From the NCBI RefSeq assembly GCF_001435315.1, contig NZ_AZGK01000010.1, forward strand, positions 1-64,000: a stretch of DNA of 64,000 bases, read 5' to 3'. The translations under genes were made by a program, and so were the position numbers. Origin of the DNA: Lentilactobacillus parabuchneri DSM 5707 = NBRC 107865 (lineage in GTDB: Bacteria > Bacillota > Bacilli > Lactobacillales > Lactobacillaceae). Of this stretch, positions 29,553 to 38,849 are shown one piece after another. Under the pieces are notes generated by a model. It had not been told where the DNA came from. It saw only the letters and a list, made by a program, of their open reading frames with translations, and did not search any database. How positions within the stretch are numbered: the first letter of the stretch is position 1; every line of letters begins with the position of its first letter.

Positions 29553-30825
29553 TTGTCAGCTTCCTCTCGATTAGTGCGATCATTTGCTGGCGAACCTCGG
29601 CAACTGGAATGTCTGACAGAACGACACCCAGAAAGCCACGAGCAACCAGCCTTTGTGCGACATCTTTTGTCAGTCCTCTGCTCATCAAATAATAAAGTTG
29701 ATCCTGGTTAATCCGGCCAACGCTGGCTGCGTGACCGGCGATGACATCATTTTCATCAATTAACAAAATCGGATTGGCATCCCCACGTGCCTTTGGTGAC
29801 AGCATCAAAACCCTGTTTTCCTGTTGGGCCTTTGCGCCGTGAGCGCCTTTGATAATCTTGCCGATCCCATTGAAGACCAAAGCTGAACGCCCCAATAAAA
29901 TCCCACGCTGCAAAATATTTCCTTCGGAGTGGCGACCGTAGTTGGTCACTTGGGTATCAATCCCTTGGGTTTGACGATCGGTCGAAATCGCCACCGTCTG
30001 CATCTCGGTATGCGAGCCACTACCCACTAGATCAGAGTCAAAGTCGGCGATCGTATTCCCGTCATTTAAGATACCGACTGTCCAGTCGATCCTGGCATCC
30101 TGCGCCAAAAAGCCGCGACGGTTAATGTAAGAATGCGTCGTTTCTCCCAACGAATCCAGTGCAGAGAATCTAACGTAACTGCCCGCTTGTGCCACAATTT
30201 CTACCATGATATGGGCGGGGTTGGCCGTTTCTCCGAGTGTTTCCGAGCGTTGAAGCACTTGAAACCGACTATTTTCTCCGGCGACGATTAAGGTGTGGTT
30301 GACAAAGTTTTCGGCCTGACGGCTATCCTGAACTTGAAGGAGATTAATGGGGGCCTTGACCTCAACGTTGTCAGGAACGTATAGAAATGCCCCGCCATTT
30401 AGGAGGGCCGCGTTAACTGCCGTGAGCCGATTTTCATCAACATGAACGGCTTTTTGAAATAAAAATTTGCGAACCAGGTCACTGTGTTGATGAATCGCCG
30501 TGCCTATGTCACATAAAATAACGCCTTGAGCGGCTAATTCATCGGGCAACGCCGTTTTCACAACCAGTTGTCCAAGGCTGGCAAATTGGTAGCCAGTTGC
30601 GTCATTTTGGATACTTTCAGGAACGGTTACATTTAAGACCGGTTGGTTGGTGAACGCCAGCAGTGGCCAACTGTGGTAATTGATTTTAGCAAAGACCGGC
30701 ATCGCCAACGTGGGAATTTGCTGCCAAGCTTGGTTTCTTAACGTTTGGAGCCACTCGGGTTCATTTGAAAATGCCGCGTTCTGTAACAAAACCGGGTTCA
30801 TTTCCAACGTTGTGGTTTTCATCAT
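29533..30825 (-). CDS. sufD: Fe-S assembly protein SufD
   Basis: A 430-residue SufD, paralogue of SufB, with the beta-helix core and the C-terminal [21 protein letters not shown]. The preferred ATG at 30825 has GGGGG about eight bases before it and begins directly after the sufC stop; a frame extension to 30864 would overlap sufC. Confidence 0.93.
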   Translation of the reverse strand: MMKTTTLEMNPVLLQNAAFSNEPEWLQTLRNQAWQQIPTLAMPVFAKINYHSWPLLAFTNQPVLNVTVPESIQNDATGYQFASLGQLVVKTALPDELAAQGVILCDIGTAIHQHSDLVRKFLFQKAVHVDENRLTAVNAALLNGGAFLYVPDNVEVKAPINLLQVQDSRQAENFVNHTLIVAGENSRFQVLQRSETLGETANPAHIMVEIVAQAGSYVRFSALDSLGETTHSYINRRGFLAQDARIDWTVGILNDGNTIADFDSDLVGSGSHTEMQTVAISTDRQTQGIDTQVTNYGRHSEGNILQRGILLGRSALVFNGIGKIIKGAHGAKAQQENRVLMLSPKARGDANPILLIDENDVIAGHAASVGRINQDQLYYLMSRGLTKDVAQRLVARGFLGVVLSDIPVAEVRQQMIALIERKLTNGQGTE

Positions 30826-30826
30826 G

Positions 30827-31645
30827 TTACTTACCCCCGTTTCCTGCCGGGACGTCTTCATCAACTAGATTAACTTCAAGCCCAAGTTCGTCTCTTAAGC
30901 CGGCGTAACCGGTTGATTCAAGCTCATTTGCAAGCGTTGCATCGCCAGTCTTAACAATTTTTCCGCCCATCATCACATGGACCTGATCGGGGTGAATGTA
31001 ATTCAACAAGCGCTGATAATGGGTAATCATCAAAACGCCGAAGTCTGGACTGGCCATTTGATTTACCCCCTTAGCAACGACTTGAAGTGCGTCAATATCA
31101 AGTCCCGAATCAATTTCATCCAAGATAGCGAAGGTTGGCTTAATCGTCATTAATTGAAGAATTTCATTGCGCTTTTTTTCACCGCCTGAAAAGCCTTCAT
31201 TCAAGTAGCGCTCCGTCATGTCGTCGGACATATTTAAAACTTCCAAATTCCGATCTAAATCTTTTAAGAATGTGCGAATTGGAATCGGATCCTCAGCAGG
31301 TCGGGTGGCATTCACAGCGGCTCTCATAAACTCGAGGTTCGTAATGCCCTTAATTTCAGCCGGGTACTGCATGGCTAAAAATAGTCCTGCTCTTGCCCGT
31401 TCGTCAACCGGCTTACCCAACAGGCTCACACCATCTAATGTAATGTCGCCCTGTGTCACAAGATACTTTGGATTTCCCATGATGGTCTCCGATAAAGTCG
31501 ACTTACCGGTTCCGTTGGGGCCCATAATGGCATGGGTCTCCCCCGTGTTCATGGTGAGATTGACACCTTTTAGAATTTCCTTGGTTGCTTTTGTCTCTTC
31601 ATCAGACACGCTGACGTGAAGATCAGTTACTTTCAAAGTTGGCAT
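30827..31645 (-). CDS. sufC: Fe-S assembly ATPase SufC
   Basis: A 272-residue ABC-type ATPase of the SufBCD scaffold. Walker A is GPNGTGKST, the signature LNEGFSGGEKKRNEIL is SufC-specific, and Walker B is FAILDEIDSGLD. The ATG at 31645 has AAGGGG nine bases upstream. It is the first gene of the operon sufC-D-S-U-B, DUF59, Nramp, about 6.8 kb, with no terminator-like hairpin inside. Confidence 0.95.
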   Translation of the reverse strand: MPTLKVTDLHVSVSDEETKATKEILKGVNLTMNTGETHAIMGPNGTGKSTLSETIMGNPKYLVTQGDITLDGVSLLGKPVDERARAGLFLAMQYPAEIKGITNLEFMRAAVNATRPAEDPIPIRTFLKDLDRNLEVLNMSDDMTERYLNEGFSGGEKKRNEILQLMTIKPTFAILDEIDSGLDIDALQVVAKGVNQMASPDFGVLMITHYQRLLNYIHPDQVHVMMGGKIVKTGDATLANELESTGYAGLRDELGLEVNLVDEDVPAGNGGK

Positions 31646-31709
31646 CAGGTAAGCCCCTTTCATCTATCAGCTTCATTATGAGATTATGGTTAAAATCAAA
31701 TTAATTCAA

Positions 31710-31738
31710 ATAATAAACGCGTCGGCGTCATAACGCAA
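31710..31738 (-). promoter_or_regulatory. Promoter candidate of the suf operon
   Basis: Reading leftward, TTGCGT at 31738-31733 and TATTAT at 31715-31710 are 17 bases apart. A second option just downstream is TTGAAT, 17 bases, TAATCT. The spacer holds ATGACGCCGACGCG, which resembles the MerR promoter region at 38.67 kb. Confidence 0.45.
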
Positions 31739-31854
31739 TAACTGATTTTTTCCTCACTCCCTTAGAGCGGAGCTGATTGCCTTTATATTGGGAATGAGCG
31801 TTGCAAGGTAAAGTTGAGAAAAAAATAAAACTGAACAATATTTCCAAAAAAAGA

Positions 31855-31882
31855 TTGTTTTATCATCAGATTATCATATTAT
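31855..31882 (+). promoter_or_regulatory. Promoter candidate of gltBD
   Basis: TTGTTT at 31855-31860 and TATTAT at 31877-31882 are separated by 16 bases, 46 bases before the gltB start codon. Confidence 0.5.
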
Positions 31883-31928
31883 TAAAACATAACTGAAAAA
31901 ATAACACATATCTTAAGTAGGTGACGAA

Positions 31929-34900
31929 ATGAGTAAATTATCACGATCGCAGAAGTTAATGTATTCTCCTGAATTCGAACACGATGCTTGTGGAATGGGA
32001 TTTATCACCCAAGTCGATGGCCATCCCAGTCATGAACTCGTTGAAAAAGCTTTGACGATGCTTCAGCGGATGAATCACCGTGGTGGAACAGGAGCCGAAC
32101 CCGATACGGGTGATGGCGCCGGAATCTTAATGTCGATGCCGGATGCCTTTTTTCGGAGTCAAATGGCAGAACATGAACTGACGCTTCCACCGAAGGGCGA
32201 CTATGCCGTTGCCCAACTATTTCTTCCTCACGATGAAGAAAAACGTGACGCAATGCTCTCTGCAGTCATTTCACGAATCAAAGACGCCGGTTTTCCAGTA
32301 CTGTGGACCCGCTCCGTTCCCTTCGTTTACGAAAGCTGCGGTCCAGCAGCCCAACAATCGATGCCGGGGTTTGTCCAAGTGATTTTAAAACGGTCGGTTG
32401 ATATGAAGGCCGGGCGGGATTTTGAAGACCGGTTGTACCGCCTAAGACGACAGTTGGAAAAAACGTTTGATCGCCAGTCAATGTATATTTGTTCATTATC
32501 CAGCCAAACGATTGTATATAAGGGCATGCTGCACGCCTACCAAGTCAGCCGCTTTTACTCTGACTTACACGACCCTGAGATGAAGAGCTGCATTTGTTTG
32601 ATTCACTCCCGCTTCTCAACCAACACTTTTCCAAGCTGGGATCGGGCTCAGCCATTTCGTTTTCTGGCGCATAACGGTGAAATCAACACGTTAAAGGGTG
32701 CTGAAAACTGGATGACCAGCCATAACATTGAAATTTATGATGAAGATGATTCAGATTCAGCAAAGCTCGAAAACTGCATGGAACATTTGTACCGCCACGG
32801 TCGCTCAATTCCACAGTCGTTAATGATGATGATCCCGGAAGCTTGGGAAAAAGACGCCCAAATGTCGACGAGTCAACGAGCATTTGACGAATATAATGCG
32901 TCCTTTACAGCACCGTGGGATGGCCCGGCAGCGCTCTGCTTCACGGACGGCATTCAAGTTGGGGCCTTCCTGGATCGAAACGGCTTACGGCCATCGCGAT
33001 TTACCCTGACCAAAGATAATCTGTTGGTGGTTGCCTCTGAGTCCGGTGTCGTCGATATCGCTCCTCAAGACATAGCCGATAAAGGGATTCTTTCACCTGC
33101 CCAAATGATTCTGGTCGATACACAAAAGGGCAAAATCTATAAGACCGATGATCTCAAACAGCAATATGCAAAGGCCCATCCTTACGCCCAGTGGTTAGCT
33201 GCCAATCGACTGACCTTAAACGATCTGCCGGAAGTTAAATCCGAACCAAAAGTTGCCGGCAGTCAGCTGCAAACCCTCTGGCGAAGAAACGGCTACACCC
33301 ATGAAGTCATCGAAACGGCCTTAATCCCGATGGCCAAAAATGGTGGCGAGCCCGTTGTCGCAATGGGGTTTGACTCCCCTTTGGCTGTCTTGAGTCATAA
33401 ATCAGAATCACTGTTTACCTACTTTAAACAGTCATTTGCGCAAGTCACGAATCCACCAATTGATCCCTTACGAGAAAAAGTTGTCATCAGTACCACCCTC
33501 TTCTTGGGCCGCGATGATGACATTACAAAAGATACCAGCGGAAACTGTCAAAAGCTCAAAATTGACAGCCCGATTTTGACTGACCAAGATTATGCAAAAC
33601 TGATGGCGCTGGATCTTCCCGCTTTCAAGGTGACGAAGCTTTCACTGGCTTATGACCTAACAGCGACACCCAATCGATTGGCCCACGTCTTGGAACACCT
33701 TTTCAAGCAGGCTGAAAATGCGATTGATGCCGGATCCACCATTCTGATTTTATCCGACCGTCCAGTTGCCAAGGGACAGATGACAATCCCCGTATTGCTA
33801 GCAGTTGCCGGCTTAAACAATTACCTGGTCCGCCAGGGAAAAGGTACTGCGGCATCAATCGTCGTTGACACTGCCGAAGCATGTGAAATCCACCACTTTG
33901 CCTGTTTAATCGGCTATGGTGCCATGGCCATTCATCCCTACGGCGCATTTTCCACCCTTGCGCAACGTGGATACGCCCAACAAATTCCCAATTATGCCAA
34001 AGCAGCCACCAAAGGGGTTATCAAGATCATGAGTCGGATGGGTATCTCGACGGTTGCCGGATATAAGGGTGCTCAATTGTTCGAAGCAGTTGGCTTGGCG
34101 GACTCCGTCATTGACCAATACTTCACTGGCACCCCAAGCAGAATTGGCGGCATTGACCTCAACCAAATTGAGGCTGAATATCAACAACGCTATGATTTAG
34201 CCTTCAGCAGCCATTCGATCGATGATTTGCCTTCGGGCGGCAGTTTCCAATACAAAGCCGATGGTGAATATCATTTATATAATCCAAAATCAATTTATCA
34301 GTTTCAAAAGGCCGTTCGAACAGATGATTATCAAGAATATCAAAAATACGCGATCGAAATGAACCAAGACGCGTTGGATAACCCAACGACGTTAAGATCC
34401 ATGTGGACCATTAAACAGGCCGGCAACACCCCGGTTCCGTTAAGTGAAGTTGAGCCGGTCAGTTCAATTGTCAAGCGTTTTAAAGCCGGTGCCATGAGTT
34501 TTGGGGCACTTTCACAAGAAGCTCACGAAACCATTGCAATTGCCATGAATCGTTTAGGTGCCCGCAGCAACACGGGTGAAGGCGGTGAGAACCGCAACCG
34601 ATTCAAAGTGGGACCAGACGGCATTGACCGCAATAGCAAAATTAAGCAGGTATCCACTGCTCGTTTTGGCGTCAACACAGAATATCTGATGAGTGCCGAC
34701 GAAATCCAAATCAAAATGGCACAAGGTGCAAAGCCGGGTGAAGGTGGCCAGTTACCCGCCGGAAAAGCTTATCCCTGGGTCGCCAACATCCGTGGGTCAA
34801 TTGCCGGCGTTCAGCTGATTTCGCCGCCGCCCCACCATGATATTTATTCAATCGAAGACTTGGCCCAATTGATCTATGACTTAAAGCAGGTCAATCCATA

Positions 34901-36392
34901 CGCCATTATCAACGTTAAATTGGTTTCCTCAACGGGCGTTGGAACGATTGCCGCCGGAGTGGTGAAGGCCGGCGCCAATACCGTTGTAATTTCCGGATAC
35001 GACGGCGGTACCGGAGCAGCGCCCAGAAACTCCACAAGAGACTGTGGCCTGCCCTGGGAAATGGGCTTGGCGGACGCGCACCAAACGCTGGCCTTAAACC
35101 ATCTGCGACAGCGAACCACACTGGAAGTTGACGGTAAATTACTCACCGGACGAGACATCGCGATTGCGATTATGCTGGGGGCAGAAGAATTTAGCTTTGC
35201 GACCCTGACAATGGTGGCAATTGGCTGTGTCATGATGCGCAAATGCAACTTAAATACGTGTCCCGTCGGCATTACCACTCAAAATCCGGATCTCAGAAAG
35301 CTGTATGCCGGAAAGCCGGAACACATTATCAGCATGATGCACTTTTTGGCACAGGATTTGCGGGAACAAATGGCCCAACTTGGGTATCGAACGGTTGATC
35401 AAATGGTTGGCCACGGAGAGCATTTGGCCCCACGTTATGTTCCTTCAGGAAAAGCAAAAACCCTTGATTATGACCGGATTTTAAACAAGACCATTCCAAT
35501 TGAACGCAAAGTCAAAAATCCATTTAAGCCCAAATACGACTGGCCAGATCTTGATACATTTGCTAAAGCCAGCTTAAAAAACGGAACTTCAACCAGTGTT
35601 GACCTGCCAATTGATAACACGATGCGAGCCGTCGGAACAAGAATGGGCGGCTGGATCGCGGCGCACTTCGGCAACTACGGGTTGGCCCCCGGCGCAATGA
35701 AATTCAATTACGTTGGAATTGCCGGTCAAAGTTTTGGCGCCTTCATTACCCAGGGCATGGAAGTAAAATTAACTGGTGAAGCCAACGACTATGTTGGTAA
35801 AGGACTTTCGGGTGGCCGGTTGATTGTCGCCTCTCCAAAGCAGGCCCGTGCTATCTATGCCCATTCGCCAATCATCGGAAACGTCGCTTGCTTCGGCGCA
35901 ACTGGTGGCGAAGCTTACTTTAACGGCCGGGCTGGTGAACGTTTCTGCGTCCGAAATTCCGGTGCAAAGGTTGTCGTTGAAGGAATCGGGAATAATGGCT
36001 GTGAATATATGACCGGCGGGGTGGCCGTTATTTTAGGCCGAACCGGTCGCAATTTCGCAGCTGGAATGTCTGGCGGGGTCGCCTATGTCTATGATTGGAC
36101 ACAGACCTTCGAACAAAACTGCAATCAAGAGCTGGTCGACCTGTACCACATTGGTGAAAATGGTGATGACCGCATCCTACTGGACTTGCTAAAAAAACAC
36201 TACAAGTACACTGGTTCAGAAATAGCCAAACATATTATTGATAACTGGCAAACCGAAAAACAAACGTTTATCAAAGTCTATCCGCGTGATTATCACCGAA
36301 TGAAAGACCTAATTAATCAATTTACCAAGCCCGGCATTTCTCAAGAACAAATCATTGAAAAGGCCTTTTACACGGCCACCGGTCAAGAATAG
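31929..36392 (+). CDS. gltB: Glutamate synthase large subunit
   Basis: A 1487-residue GltB that makes two glutamates from glutamine and 2-oxoglutarate. The N-terminal amidotransferase nucleophile is Cys21 in EHDACGMGF, preceded by a propeptide that is normally cleaved. The central and FMN-barrel domains include LGARSNTGEGGENRNRF and KPGEGGQLPAGKAYPWVA; the 3Fe-4S cysteines are in GCVMMRKCNLNTCPVG; the C-terminal GXGXG-type beta-helix runs from about residue 1250. AGGTGA precedes the ATG. gltD follows 11 bases later. Confidence 0.96.
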   Translation: MSKLSRSQKLMYSPEFEHDACGMGFITQVDGHPSHELVEKALTMLQRMNHRGGTGAEPDTGDGAGILMSMPDAFFRSQMAEHELTLPPKGDYAVAQLFLPHDEEKRDAMLSAVISRIKDAGFPVLWTRSVPFVYESCGPAAQQSMPGFVQVILKRSVDMKAGRDFEDRLYRLRRQLEKTFDRQSMYICSLSSQTIVYKGMLHAYQVSRFYSDLHDPEMKSCICLIHSRFSTNTFPSWDRAQPFRFLAHNGEINTLKGAENWMTSHNIEIYDEDDSDSAKLENCMEHLYRHGRSIPQSLMMMIPEAWEKDAQMSTSQRAFDEYNASFTAPWDGPAALCFTDGIQVGAFLDRNGLRPSRFTLTKDNLLVVASESGVVDIAPQDIADKGILSPAQMILVDTQKGKIYKTDDLKQQYAKAHPYAQWLAANRLTLNDLPEVKSEPKVAGSQLQTLWRRNGYTHEVIETALIPMAKNGGEPVVAMGFDSPLAVLSHKSESLFTYFKQSFAQVTNPPIDPLREKVVISTTLFLGRDDDITKDTSGNCQKLKIDSPILTDQDYAKLMALDLPAFKVTKLSLAYDLTATPNRLAHVLEHLFKQAENAIDAGSTILILSDRPVAKGQMTIPVLLAVAGLNNYLVRQGKGTAASIVVDTAEACEIHHFACLIGYGAMAIHPYGAFSTLAQRGYAQQIPNYAKAATKGVIKIMSRMGISTVAGYKGAQLFEAVGLADSVIDQYFTGTPSRIGGIDLNQIEAEYQQRYDLAFSSHSIDDLPSGGSFQYKADGEYHLYNPKSIYQFQKAVRTDDYQEYQKYAIEMNQDALDNPTTLRSMWTIKQAGNTPVPLSEVEPVSSIVKRFKAGAMSFGALSQEAHETIAIAMNRLGARSNTGEGGENRNRFKVGPDGIDRNSKIKQVSTARFGVNTEYLMSADEIQIKMAQGAKPGEGGQLPAGKAYPWVANIRGSIAGVQLISPPPHHDIYSIEDLAQLIYDLKQVNPYAIINVKLVSSTGVGTIAAGVVKAGANTVVISGYDGGTGAAPRNSTRDCGLPWEMGLADAHQTLALNHLRQRTTLEVDGKLLTGRDIAIAIMLGAEEFSFATLTMVAIGCVMMRKCNLNTCPVGITTQNPDLRKLYAGKPEHIISMMHFLAQDLREQMAQLGYRTVDQMVGHGEHLAPRYVPSGKAKTLDYDRILNKTIPIERKVKNPFKPKYDWPDLDTFAKASLKNGTSTSVDLPIDNTMRAVGTRMGGWIAAHFGNYGLAPGAMKFNYVGIAGQSFGAFITQGMEVKLTGEANDYVGKGLSGGRLIVASPKQARAIYAHSPIIGNVACFGATGGEAYFNGRAGERFCVRNSGAKVVVEGIGNNGCEYMTGGVAVILGRTGRNFAAGMSGGVAYVYDWTQTFEQNCNQELVDLYHIGENGDDRILLDLLKKHYKYTGSEIAKHIIDNWQTEKQTFIKVYPRDYHRMKDLINQFTKPGISQEQIIEKAFYTATGQE

Positions 36393-36403
36393 GGGGAAAC
36401 AAT

Positions 36404-37819
36404 ATGGCAGATCCAAAAGGCTTTCTCAAATACGGCCGTAAAGACAATCCAATGCGTCCAATCATGCAGCGGATCAAAGATTTTGACGCAATGGAATTAG
36501 ACTTGGATGATGGCGACCGAAGACAGCAGGCGGCACGGTGTATGAACTGTGGGATTCCTTTTTGTCACCACGGCGTTTTCTACGGTGGCGGCCGGGCAGT
36601 AGCCGGTTGTCCAAACGATAATCTAATCCCCGAGTGGAATGACTTGGTGTATCAAAGCCGCGATCAGCAAGCTTTCGAGCGATTAACCAAGACGAACTAT
36701 CTACCGGACATGACCGGTAGAGTTTGTCCTGCGCCGTGTGAAGCGGCCTGTGTGCAAGCATTGAATGGCCCCGGCATTACCATTCGGAACAACGAGAAAT
36801 TCATTATCGAACAGGGATTCAAATACGGCTGGGTGGTCGACTCCGGCAAACCACTGCATCGAACCGGCAAAAAGATCGCCGTTATCGGTAGCGGCCCTGC
36901 CGGGATTTCAGTTGCCTGGCGACTGAATCAACTTGGCCATTCTGTCACAATTTTTGAACGTGACGATCGTTTTGGCGGCCTCCTCATGTATGGGATTCCA
37001 AATATGAAGCTTCCAAAAAACATCGTTGAACGCCGGATTGAAACCCTACGTCAAGTTGGCATCGAGCTGGTCGCAAATACTGAAGTCGGCAAGGATATTT
37101 CCGCGGATGAATTGCGCAATCGGTTTGACCGAATTGTCATCTGCACCGGCGCACGTGAAGCCAGAAACCTTGATGTTGAAGGTCGTGACCTCAAAGGGAT
37201 TTATCAAGCTGTTGATTACCTGCGCCTGTCGACTCAAGCCATCATGAATGATGGTGTCGCCGCAACCACCAGTCTAAAAGGAAAACACGTATTGGTTCTT
37301 GGTGGCGGCGATACGGGAAATGATTGTATCGGCACTGTCATTCGCCAGGGCTGCGCCGGAATTACCCAGTTGGAAATTAATCCGTCTCTTCCAAAGGAAC
37401 GAACCGAAGCCAATCAGTGGCCAGAGTGGCCAATGGTTCAAAAAAATGGTTACGGCCAAAAAGAAGCCAGAGCGCTGTTTGGTGACATTACCAGTTACTC
37501 AAAAACAGCAACGGCCTTTTACGGCAAGAATGGCGTTGTCACCGAGGCACGAATTAGTCACGTCAAAAATCACCAACCGATTCCAGGTGATGAAACCACC
37601 GTCAAAGCCGACCTCGTCTTATTGGCCATGGGGTTCAAGGGTGCAGAACAGTGGTTATTTGATCAGTTCAATGTCACCAAGCGTAATAAGGATTATACGA
37701 CCAATGACAGTCAGGTCTTTGTCGCAGGCGATTGCCGTCGCGGCCCCAGCTTAGTTATTTGGGGCATCCACGAAGGGCGAATGTGTGCGGAAAAAGTTGA
37801 TGCCACGCTTAATGTGTAA
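36404..37819 (+). CDS. gltD: Glutamate synthase small subunit
   Basis: A 471-residue GltD that passes electrons from NAD(P)H to GltB. The N-terminal Fe-S ligands are in CMNCGIPFCHHG and GRVCPAPCEAACV. The FAD site is VIGSGPAGISVAWRL and the NAD(P) site VLGGGDTGNDCIG, followed by VFVAGDCRRGPSLVIWGIHE. GGGGGAAAC lies before the ATG. It forms an operon with gltB, closed by a strong terminator. Confidence 0.95.
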   Translation: MADPKGFLKYGRKDNPMRPIMQRIKDFDAMELDLDDGDRRQQAARCMNCGIPFCHHGVFYGGGRAVAGCPNDNLIPEWNDLVYQSRDQQAFERLTKTNYLPDMTGRVCPAPCEAACVQALNGPGITIRNNEKFIIEQGFKYGWVVDSGKPLHRTGKKIAVIGSGPAGISVAWRLNQLGHSVTIFERDDRFGGLLMYGIPNMKLPKNIVERRIETLRQVGIELVANTEVGKDISADELRNRFDRIVICTGAREARNLDVEGRDLKGIYQAVDYLRLSTQAIMNDGVAATTSLKGKHVLVLGGGDTGNDCIGTVIRQGCAGITQLEINPSLPKERTEANQWPEWPMVQKNGYGQKEARALFGDITSYSKTATAFYGKNGVVTEARISHVKNHQPIPGDETTVKADLVLLAMGFKGAEQWLFDQFNVTKRNKDYTTNDSQVFVAGDCRRGPSLVIWGIHEGRMCAEKVDATLNV

Positions 37820-37844
37820 TGAATCGAACCAATTTTGATAGCAG

Positions 37845-37889
37845 GAGGGACTGAAAACCATCGAGTTTGTGGTTTTCAGTCCCTCTTTT
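37845..37889 (+). terminator. Strong intrinsic terminator of gltBD
   Basis: A perfect 16-bp stem (GAGGGACTGAAAACCA and its complement) with a nine-base loop followed by TTTT. Also suitable for the converging MerR gene. Confidence 0.9.
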
Positions 37890-37900
37890 ATTGCAAGTGC

Positions 37901-38638
37901 TTATTTAATTCTGAGATCTTGGTCGACATCATAAACTTCGACGCAGTATCCACGATACCCGCAGTGTGGACAAGTTAATTTCCGTGTCTTTGGGGTATGT
38001 TTTGAAAACGCAAAATCCCGCCAACTCGGCTTAAAGTGCTGATGACAGTTTGGGCAGATGTAGGCGACTTTCTTGTAATAATCCCAGACAATCCAAATGG
38101 CCATGATGACCACAAGTGGGAAAATAATTGCAGCTGGAATCCAATTCCCCGACATGATCCAGACAATGACGGCAAAGATCTCCAACCCATCCATCATTAG
38201 CCCCCATGTGATCATCCACCAACGGAACCGCGTTAACTTTGGTTTGCTTTCCATAATATTTTCGATGCCGTCTAAATCAGTTTGAGAGATTAGCGAATAA
38301 TCTGTTAGACTGTCTTGAACTTTGCGAATCATTTCCAATTGAGATCTCGTTGTTTTCATTTCGTGTTTGAGGTTTTTCTCCTGTTCTTGAAGCATCAGTG
38401 ATAAGACCTGCGTCGAGTTGTCCTCTGATAGCAGGTCTTTAATTGTCGCCAATGACAACCCCATTGATTTAAGCAGGATAATCAGGCGCAAAGTTTTAAG
38501 CTCCCGGTCGGTATATAAGCGCCGGCCGCCTTCAGAAATCGTCGTTGGATTTAAAATGCCCTTTTGATCATAATATTGAATCGTTCGCACTGAGACGCCA
38601 CCCAGTTTTGCAAATTCTCCTGTTGTATAAGTCGACAT
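37901..38638 (-). CDS. Membrane-anchored MerR-type regulator with C-terminal zinc ribbon
   Basis: A 245-residue protein with an unusual layout. Residues 1-70 are a MerR winged helix (YTTGEFAKLGGVSVRTIQYY, then GGRRLYTDREL). Residues about 75-125 are a coiled-coil. Two hydrophobic helices follow (WWMITWGLMMDGLEIFAVIV and AAIIFPLVVIMAIWIVWDYY). The tail has CPNCHQHF and CPHCGYRGYC, a four-cysteine zinc ribbon. The ATG at 38638 has AGGAGG eight bases upstream. The promoter has a 19-bp spacer with a dyad, so autoregulation is likely. The signal sensed is unknown; envelope or metal/redox sensing is conjecture. Confidence 0.85.
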   Translation of the reverse strand: MSTYTTGEFAKLGGVSVRTIQYYDQKGILNPTTISEGGRRLYTDRELKTLRLIILLKSMGLSLATIKDLLSEDNSTQVLSLMLQEQEKNLKHEMKTTRSQLEMIRKVQDSLTDYSLISQTDLDGIENIMESKPKLTRFRWWMITWGLMMDGLEIFAVIVWIMSGNWIPAAIIFPLVVIMAIWIVWDYYKKVAYICPNCHQHFKPSWRDFAFSKHTPKTRKLTCPHCGYRGYCVEVYDVDQDLRIK

Positions 38639-38658
38639 CGTTCTCACCTCCTGATTCT

Positions 38659-38689
38659 TTTATATCCTATGACGCCGCGTAATGAGCAA
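38659..38689 (-). promoter_or_regulatory. MerR-type promoter with 19-bp spacer and dyad
   Basis: Reading leftward, TTGCTC at 38689-38684 and TATAAA at 38664-38659 are 19 bases apart. The spacer holds ATTACGCGGCGTCAT, a 15-mer palindrome with one mismatched pair. Long spacers with a central dyad mark promoters activated by MerR proteins. Confidence 0.6.
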
Positions 38690-38780
38690 GAAAAAAACTA
38701 AAATGGTTAAATTAAGCGTCATCGCAAACCAATCACAAACCAGGTTATCGTTTTTGTTGCTTTTTTTTAAGCATACAGCA

Positions 38781-38816
38781 AAAGCGTCCCGTCAGCCACA
38801 GCCGATAGGACGCTTT
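38781..38816 (-). terminator. Intrinsic terminator of the alcohol dehydrogenase gene
   Basis: AAAGCGTCC and GGACGCTTT arms with an 18-base partly paired loop; on the minus strand TTTTGCTG follows. Confidence 0.7.
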
Positions 38817-38849
38817 AAGAGTTGTTAGAATTATTTGCGAAGTTAAAAT

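Noticed and set aside
32005-36012. Numerous frames antisense to gltB
   Set aside because: Shadows caused by codon bias in a long gene; none has a ribosome site or recognisable product.
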